A DNA stretch of 64,000 nt, from assembly GCF_051014445.1 (NCBI RefSeq), contig NC_135147.1, positions 26,688,479 through 26,752,478 of the forward strand, given 5' to 3'. Shown here in pieces: positions 59,201 to 64,000 of this stretch. The notes below the pieces were generated by a model. That model saw only the letters and a program-made list of their open reading frames with translations, had not been told where the DNA came from and did no database searches. How positions within the stretch are numbered: position 1 is the first letter of the stretch; every line of letters begins with the position of its first letter. The stretch is from Colletes latitarsis. Lineage: Eukaryota > Arthropoda > Insecta > Hymenoptera > Colletidae. The translations under genes and the position numbers were made by a program.

Positions 59201-60852
59201 TCTGGCTCATTCTGTATACTTTTGTAAGCTCTTGAATAACATTACGAAACGTAAATTCGTTTCCTTTTGTATTTCAGTGCGACTTCGAAGGATGTGCCTG
59301 GGCCTTTTATTCGGAATTTAAGCTTAAACGGCATAAAGAGACGCATTTGAAACGCAAAGACTATGTTTGCGAGGTACAGGGTTGTAATCGTCGGTTCACC
59401 ACGATTTACAATTTGTGGAGCCATAGAAAATTGCACACTCGTCCCAAAAGGATAGTGTGTCAAGTTCCAGACTGCCCGGAAAAGTTCCAGACGAAGAGAG
59501 CCCTGGAACTCCACATGAAATCACACGACCAGAGTCACGCTCCGTACGTTTGCAAACACGAAGGTTGCGGGAAGAGATACTACAGTAGTAACGCGTTGAC
59601 GTCGCATCAAAGATGCCATAGTTATAAGGAAGTAGATGTAAAGTGTTCGTGGCCAGACTGTGGGAAAGTATTTGACAAGCCGTGCAGGCTGAAAGCTCAC
59701 ATACGTTCGCACACTGGCTCCAAGCCTTACCCTTGTACATTTCAAGGCTGCCAGTGGGCTTTCTCGTCGTCTAGCAAATTGAAGAGGCACCAGAAAAAGC
59801 ACACCAACGAGCGTAAATTTGTGTGCGACGTTCCTTCCTGCGGCAAGGCATTTATGAGATCCGAGCATCTCAGGGAGCATAGGTTGACGCATAAGGAAGG
59901 CAGATACTTTCAGTGTTTTATATGTAACGCAAAGTTCTCGGCGAAAAGCAGTTTGTACGTTCATATAAAGAAGCATCAAAATAAAGAGGACGCGGAGACG
60001 GATTCGTGCGACGTTGCTAACGAACAGAAACGCGGCAAAGTAAAAGATACGCATTGTTCCAGGGTAAATCCGGTTGTGAAATCGAAGAGAAAGTCAATAG
60101 ATCTGAACGTGGATACCGCGTGCATGGACTCGCCGGCAATAGCGAGGCCCGAACAGGCGAATACAAATCTCAGAAATAATAATGAAATTCAAACGAACGT
60201 CGACGCAGTGCCTCCGCAGGATAAACCTAAAACTTTGTATCACTGTCCAGTCGAAACCTGTACGCGTTCGTATACCACGAAAGCCACGTTAAGGGCGCAT
60301 ATGTTAAAAGTACACGGCACGCCCGTCGAGGATTGTGATAAATCATCGAAAAGAGTCCCAGGAAGTCCGGTTTATAACATGGATTACATTTTATACACTA
60401 CACCCTCGGTGTCGGAGCCCACGGAACAAATGATAATGGTAGCGCCGTGCGATGCTGTTATTCTCAGCGCTTCCTCGGAAACAGATCGCTCTCTACCCGA
60501 ACCGGAACCACCACCTCTTACCAATATACTGAAAAATTCGGAATCCTCGTCGCAAGTTATGATGCATCGGCAAATATCCAATCAACACGCGAGAAAAGAT
60601 CAGGGATCGGCGAGGACTGATTTAACATTTTCGGACGTATGGAAATTAAAGGCGAACGGTGCTGTGTTAGATTCTCTTGTTGGGGCATCGGACGTTGTGT
60701 TAGGTACAAGTGATTTAGAGGAAGGTTTATTGCTCACAGAGGAATTACCTTCTATGTATTATCAAGACGACGTGGTAGGAACAGAGTATCAGGTACTGTT
60801 ACTTGATTCAGTACCGTCTGAAAGTACTATAAATCTGCGGGGGCTTGAATAG
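56293..60852 (+). CDS. C2H2 zinc-finger protein of the ZXD (ZXDA/B/C) type
   Basis: Two coding exons, 56293-57828 and 59278-60852, join in phase 0 for 1036 residues. The N-terminal half is acidic and without known domains. Ten C2H2 fingers follow. The first is WDCPREDCSRQF...HLLAHYG just before the intron; eight lie in tandem from CDFEGCAWAF to CNAKFSAKSSLYVHIKKH; a tenth is separate (CPVETCTRSYTTKATLRAH). CxxxxC spacing with an extra aromatic residue (GCAWAF, GCQWAF) and ten fingers are typical of ZXD proteins, which in mammals act as coactivators of MHC class II transcription with CIITA; insects lack that pathway, so the role here is unknown. The C-terminal tail SDVWKLKANGAVLDS to LEEGLLLTEELPSM resembles an acidic activation region. 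The intron is filled by a transposon. Poly(A) signal 61003-61008. The N-terminal start is the least certain part. Confidence 0.87.
57845..59214 (-). mobile_element. Decayed mariner/Tc1-type transposon filling the ZXD-like intron
   Basis: The left end begins CAGGGTAAGTTGCCAAAACT at 57845 after TATA. The right end, read on the minus strand, begins CAGAATGAGCCAGAACTC from 59214 and is also flanked by TATA. The inverted termini share further blocks (CTTAAAATA / CCTAAAATA, ATCTATGGA, AATATTGTGATTTTTT) over about 110 bp. At 1.37 kb it has the length of a full mariner-like element. A disrupted transposase lies inside on the minus strand. Confidence 0.8.
58180..58640 (-). pseudogene. Transposase pseudogene (mariner/Tc1-like DDE family)
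   Basis: On the minus strand, pieces in different frames match the expected order of a DDE transposase: KPHWLYEVEHQR, then after a frameshift GLNVWCDNMHRTITELYFY, then the catalytic-region motif WYQRDGCPAHIREN, then RWI, and after more frameshifts a remnant around GTLKKKVYS. Several frameshifts and stops make it non-functional. The exact DD(xx)D family cannot be assigned by eye. Confidence 0.75.
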
Positions 60853-62013
60853 TAAATGACTGTACTTGGATGTGGGCGAAAATTGATCATTGTTATTTTT
60901 TAATATAGGATAAGTTTTAATATGGTCTGTGATCGAAGGCTGATTTTAGCCTTACATTCATTCATATTGCAGTCCATAATTGCTTCAAATCGTTATTTTA
61001 TTAATAAATCGTTGCTATTTTTCCAGAATGTTCGTCCATTGTTCTTCCATTATATATAACACTCCTGAAACCTTATATTCATATAAGGATTTTATATATA
61101 ATATATATGTGTGTACAGTAACTAATTATGTATACAAAAAATTAATACAGTTTTTGTATGATATAAATAGTTTTACATATGCTGCACATTCATATAAGAT
61201 GAATTTTCACTTAGTGCCGGATAGTTCGATTTCAAGGCTTAATAAAACTATTGTCTGTACTTGAAAAAAGAAAAATTCATTTCAGAATGTGTTTAGTACA
61301 TTGGTATCGAATACAATGGTAAAACACAATGGACTAATTTAAATACTTTCGCGTCTATAAACCGTGTACACGTGCATACGTCTGGCAAATTTGCTACACA
61401 TTATTCTTATCTTTAACAAATATTCGTATCGATTTCTAGAATTTATACGCCTTTCCGTATTTACACGTGTTTTGCTAAATTTGATAGTATAACAATTTCC
61501 TACAACAACGACAGAGTTACTTTTTTCTTATTACAAATATTTTTGTATTAAAAAAATTATATCTTTGCCATCTAATACATTGTACTTTACATTCATTTTT
61601 TTTATAACATCTAAATTATCAATGAACAGTATCGTTCAAGCACGTATACGCGCTGTTATAAGTTTATTCACGCGTGGCTTACGCCATGTACGGTAAAGGA
61701 ACCATTATATGAAAATTAATTGCGTTATTATTAGGATAAATTTCATTAACACTTTCTACCAAAGGCGCCAAAGAACAACTTTTGGCCGAAACTAGGTATG
61801 CATAAAAGCGTGGTAGAAATATGTTGAATGAGTATAAAATTGAAAATCCCCATCTCTTCTCTCGATTAGGCCCCATTCGTAATCGTTTGATCATAGAAAA
61901 GTGAGCATTACCTAAGAAAATACACTATTCGTACTTAGAATTACGGTTTAGGGCGATACAAACGATAATTTGCTTCGGAACTGTACATTGTCGTAGTAAA
62001 TAGTCTAGAATTT
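60853..62013. other. Convergent 3' ends of the ZXD-like and rolling-stone-like genes
   Basis: AT-rich, with no ORF supported. AATAAA on the plus strand at 61003-61008 serves the ZXD-like gene. AATAAA on the minus strand (plus TTTATT, 61663-61668) fits the end of the rolling-stone transcript about 350 nt after its stop. Confidence 0.5.
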
Positions 62014-62853
62014 TTATACAATGTCGGCCCGTTTCTCCGAAATAGAATTTTGTGTTTCGTCGAGCGATTTTATACCGATTTTAAGGTAGATTCGATGTTT
62101 GGTATGTTCTAGAAGGCATACTACAGAGTATAACACGGTTATAAATAGGGTCTCACCGATGCACACTAACGTAGTTTGTACTGGTTTTTTCCAGTCGAGG
62201 ATTTTATAAATATAATGGTAACCGTTCTTGTCTAAACCACCGGCCAAATAGTATATTACCGAGAAGACGATGAAACCGAACATTATAGTAAAACACCACC
62301 AAATGTTTCTTAATCTAAACGGTACATTCGTTACGCAAAAATCAATTACCATTAGAATACTGTTACATACATGAAGCATGATATTTAAGGGATCCAAACG
62401 ATGGATCTTGGGATCGTAAATGCTGCACCAATAAGTGATCGTAACGCCGAGCGCAATATTCGTAGTCACTACGTAAAGGAACCAATAAGCTTTCTCCGTT
62501 AATCCTGACGTTAACGTAGATGGATTGAAGTCTGGTATTTTTTGCAGTTTCCATCTTCTCGATACAAGAAGTCCGCCGAGGAGGGCCTGAGACAGGCCCA
62601 TTACCAAGTCCCAGTTGGTCAAGTAAATCGGCCATGTGTCGTACGCGCCCATCGGATTGTAGCTACCGAATTCGAAGATCGAACACACGACGATGCAGGC
62701 CCAGGCCATGAAAATTAACCAACGGTAGAGCAAGTACCAGGTGGCTACGTGCTTCTGGCATTTCGGCTCGGAAAATAGTCGTGCGTGCGGCGGTTCGTCC
62801 TTTTTGTAAAACCATTTCCTGGCTACCTCTTGGCACCAGAGTTTGTTTACCAT
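62014..62853 (-). CDS. rost: Rolling stone-like multi-pass membrane protein
   Basis: A single-exon coding region of 279 residues. The N-terminus MVNKLWCQEVARKWFYKKDE is followed by about seven hydrophobic segments, including WLIFMAWACIVVCSIFEFG, YWFLYVVTTNIALGVTITYW, WWCFTIMFGFIVFSVIYYLAG and TTLVCIGETLFITVLYSVVC. The pattern YLLYRW...AW, NWDL and YDPKIHRLDPLNIMLHVCNS is characteristic of the rolling stone family, whose Drosophila member acts in myoblast fusion. The ATG is chosen because AAATTGCAG (acceptor at about 62867 on the minus strand) precedes it closely, indicating a short 5'UTR intron of about 60 nt with donor near 62925. Which rost paralogue this is cannot be told. Confidence 0.88.
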   Translation of the reverse strand: MVNKLWCQEVARKWFYKKDEPPHARLFSEPKCQKHVATWYLLYRWLIFMAWACIVVCSIFEFGSYNPMGAYDTWPIYLTNWDLVMGLSQALLGGLLVSRRWKLQKIPDFNPSTLTSGLTEKAYWFLYVVTTNIALGVTITYWCSIYDPKIHRLDPLNIMLHVCNSILMVIDFCVTNVPFRLRNIWWCFTIMFGFIVFSVIYYLAGGLDKNGYHYIYKILDWKKPVQTTLVCIGETLFITVLYSVVCLLEHTKHRIYLKIGIKSLDETQNSISEKRADIV

Positions 62854-63330
62854 CGCTCGACGACCTGCAATTTAAATTCGTAACTGTTAACGATGTTCGA
62901 TGTTGATAAAAAAAAATTTGTACCTGGTATACCAGCTGCACCGTAACGCGTCGTTCGAACACTTTTTTAGCAGAGCTTTGCAAATTAGCGATACAAACTG
63001 CCTTCGAACAATTACCGATCACTAGTAACTAATTAACGCGACATTTCCCTCTACAGAATAATTTAACATAATAACACGTCAAGCGCGTCTACTATTTGAG
63101 GCAGTAGTAATTATTCGCCAAATGACGGATATTTGAATTTCCTGGTACGCATATTAATAAAACATGTGTGGTCATCGTTTCCGGTGTGCTTCCCGCTCAA
63201 CATTTTTGCACAGTTCAAAATCGACTACGGTCACGTAAGTACCTGGGATCGATCGTTGTATAATTTTCTTAGGAAAGAAAATTGTTTAAATTTACAGAAT
63301 AACGAGAGAAATGTATGTTTAAATAGTTCG
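62854..63330. promoter_or_regulatory. Shared upstream region between rolling-stone-like (-) and small gene (+)
   Basis: The two genes diverge from this ~480-bp interval, so it probably contains a bidirectional promoter. It includes the 5'UTR intron of the minus-strand gene. On the plus strand a possible 60-nt 5' intron has donor CAC|GTAAGT at 63238 and acceptor TTTACAG at 63297. No TATA box is evident. Confidence 0.45.
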
Positions 63331-63853
63331 ATGGCAAGCGTGACGTCGATGGAGAATTGCACGAGGTTCGGCGGTAATTTCGAAGAAAGACCTCGCTACG
63401 GTATCACTTACATGATGAATATTGTACGAGTAGGAAAAGAAGTCGTTTTAGAATCGACAAACTCCGATACAACGCCGACACCATCTCGTACGTGAGAATG
63501 TTTGCCAGAAGCCAGATAAGTGAAATAATACCGTCACCCTAGAAGCGGAAACCTAACCTCTACGGTGTCATTATTTCGCTGCCGTGGATGCAGCCATATT
63601 GATTCCAGTCAAACGATTACGCTTCGAGCGCGAAGAACAGCGTTCGTTCAACTATTTTGCCCGTCAGTTTTGGTTTACGAATGAACAGGAATTCAACAGA
63701 ATGATTCAAAGCCCATCGGGAAACTTACAGTTTTTAGAAATTCCCAAATATATTTTTGAAGATCGAACGATATCGATCGAGGCATTAAAACGTTATAAGC
63801 TAAACGCAATCACTTCATCTAAGTGCAGCTGCAATAGTTACGATTTACTTTAA
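63331..63853 (+). CDS. Small unrecognised protein, two coding exons
   Basis: Exons 63331-63487 and 63594-63853 (donor C|GTACGTGAG, acceptor GATGCAG) join in phase 1 to give 138 residues with no internal stop. The junction restores a smooth frame: TTPTPS|P ILIPVKRLRFE. The protein is short, soluble-looking and moderately basic in the middle, with an aromatic-rich helix-prone part (EEQRSFNYFARQFWFTNEQE) and a Cys-containing tail SSKCSCNSYDLL. I recognise no domain. The start could be further upstream if the possible 63238-63297 intron is real and the frame before it is coding. Its position head-to-head with the rolling-stone-like gene suggests a shared promoter. Confidence 0.6.
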
Positions 63854-64000
63854 ACTTTATCGAATTCGCGATAAGATATCAATGCCGGAATCGCATAGGA
63901 CACGGAAGGATAAACGTTTCAATTAAAAAATTTCGTGTTCCACGTAAGCTTATCTATGAACAAACATTTCTAAGAATTAATCTTTCTAGTAATTTTCAAT
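63854..64000. other. Right edge, no feature seen
   Basis: AT-rich sequence after the stop of the small gene, presumably its 3'UTR; no canonical AATAAA before the window ends. Confidence 0.3.

Overview
The window is a stretch of an insect nuclear genome, most likely a bee or another hymenopteran. The multi-exon genes have GT/AG introns of about 60 nt to 5 kb. The protein set (SLC52 riboflavin transporter, FBXW9-type F-box/WD40, transportin-1, a Shox homeobox protein, a ZXD-type zinc finger, a rolling-stone protein) is that of an insect. Intergenic DNA is rich in CG dinucleotides and TCGA/CGATCG words, as is usual in Hymenoptera. The order-level call is inference; I could not search databases.

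Layout. 1-809 (+) is the 3' end of an unidentified coiled-coil, glutamine-rich gene. Its TGA at 348-350 is followed in the same frame by 152 more codons that look protein-coding, which makes it a stop-codon-readthrough candidate. 1.7-8.6 kb has no supported gene. 8.6-12.6 kb (+) holds two tandem SLC52 riboflavin transporters, the second without an intron in its coding region. 14.5-21.6 kb (+) holds two tandem seven-exon FBXW9-like genes, separated by an 81-bp tandem array and an 84-bp foldback array. 22.6-29.9 kb (+) is a complete 14-exon transportin-1 gene whose 3'UTR contains an intron. 29.9-42.8 kb has no supported coding gene but contains 3'UTR sequence, transposon remnants and simple repeats. 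42.8-50.9 kb (-) is a complete four-exon Shox gene. 54.8-55.8 kb (+) is the 3' part of an unrecognised gene. 56.3-60.9 kb (+) is a ten-finger ZXD-like gene whose only coding intron is almost entirely one decayed mariner-type transposon. 62.0-62.9 kb (-) is a rolling-stone-like membrane protein, and 63.3-63.9 kb (+) is a small unrecognised two-exon gene that shares its upstream region.

Mobile DNA. A TA-flanked, inverted-repeat MITE family occurs four times (12.86, 15.05, 39.8 and 46.1 kb). One copy sits in intron 2 of the first FBXW9 gene, and the homologous intron of its tandem duplicate is an empty site. The insertion therefore either followed the duplication or hit only one copy. A hAT-like MITE lies at 35.7 kb.

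The genes are mostly functionally independent neighbours rather than a pathway. The observations I would follow first are the readthrough candidate at 348-809, a conserved intronic stop plus poly(A) signal that could give an F-box-only isoform of both FBXW9 copies, and the transposon that expanded the ZXD intron. All exon boundaries were placed by eye from splice signals and reading frame, and checked only by phase arithmetic and remembered family sequence.
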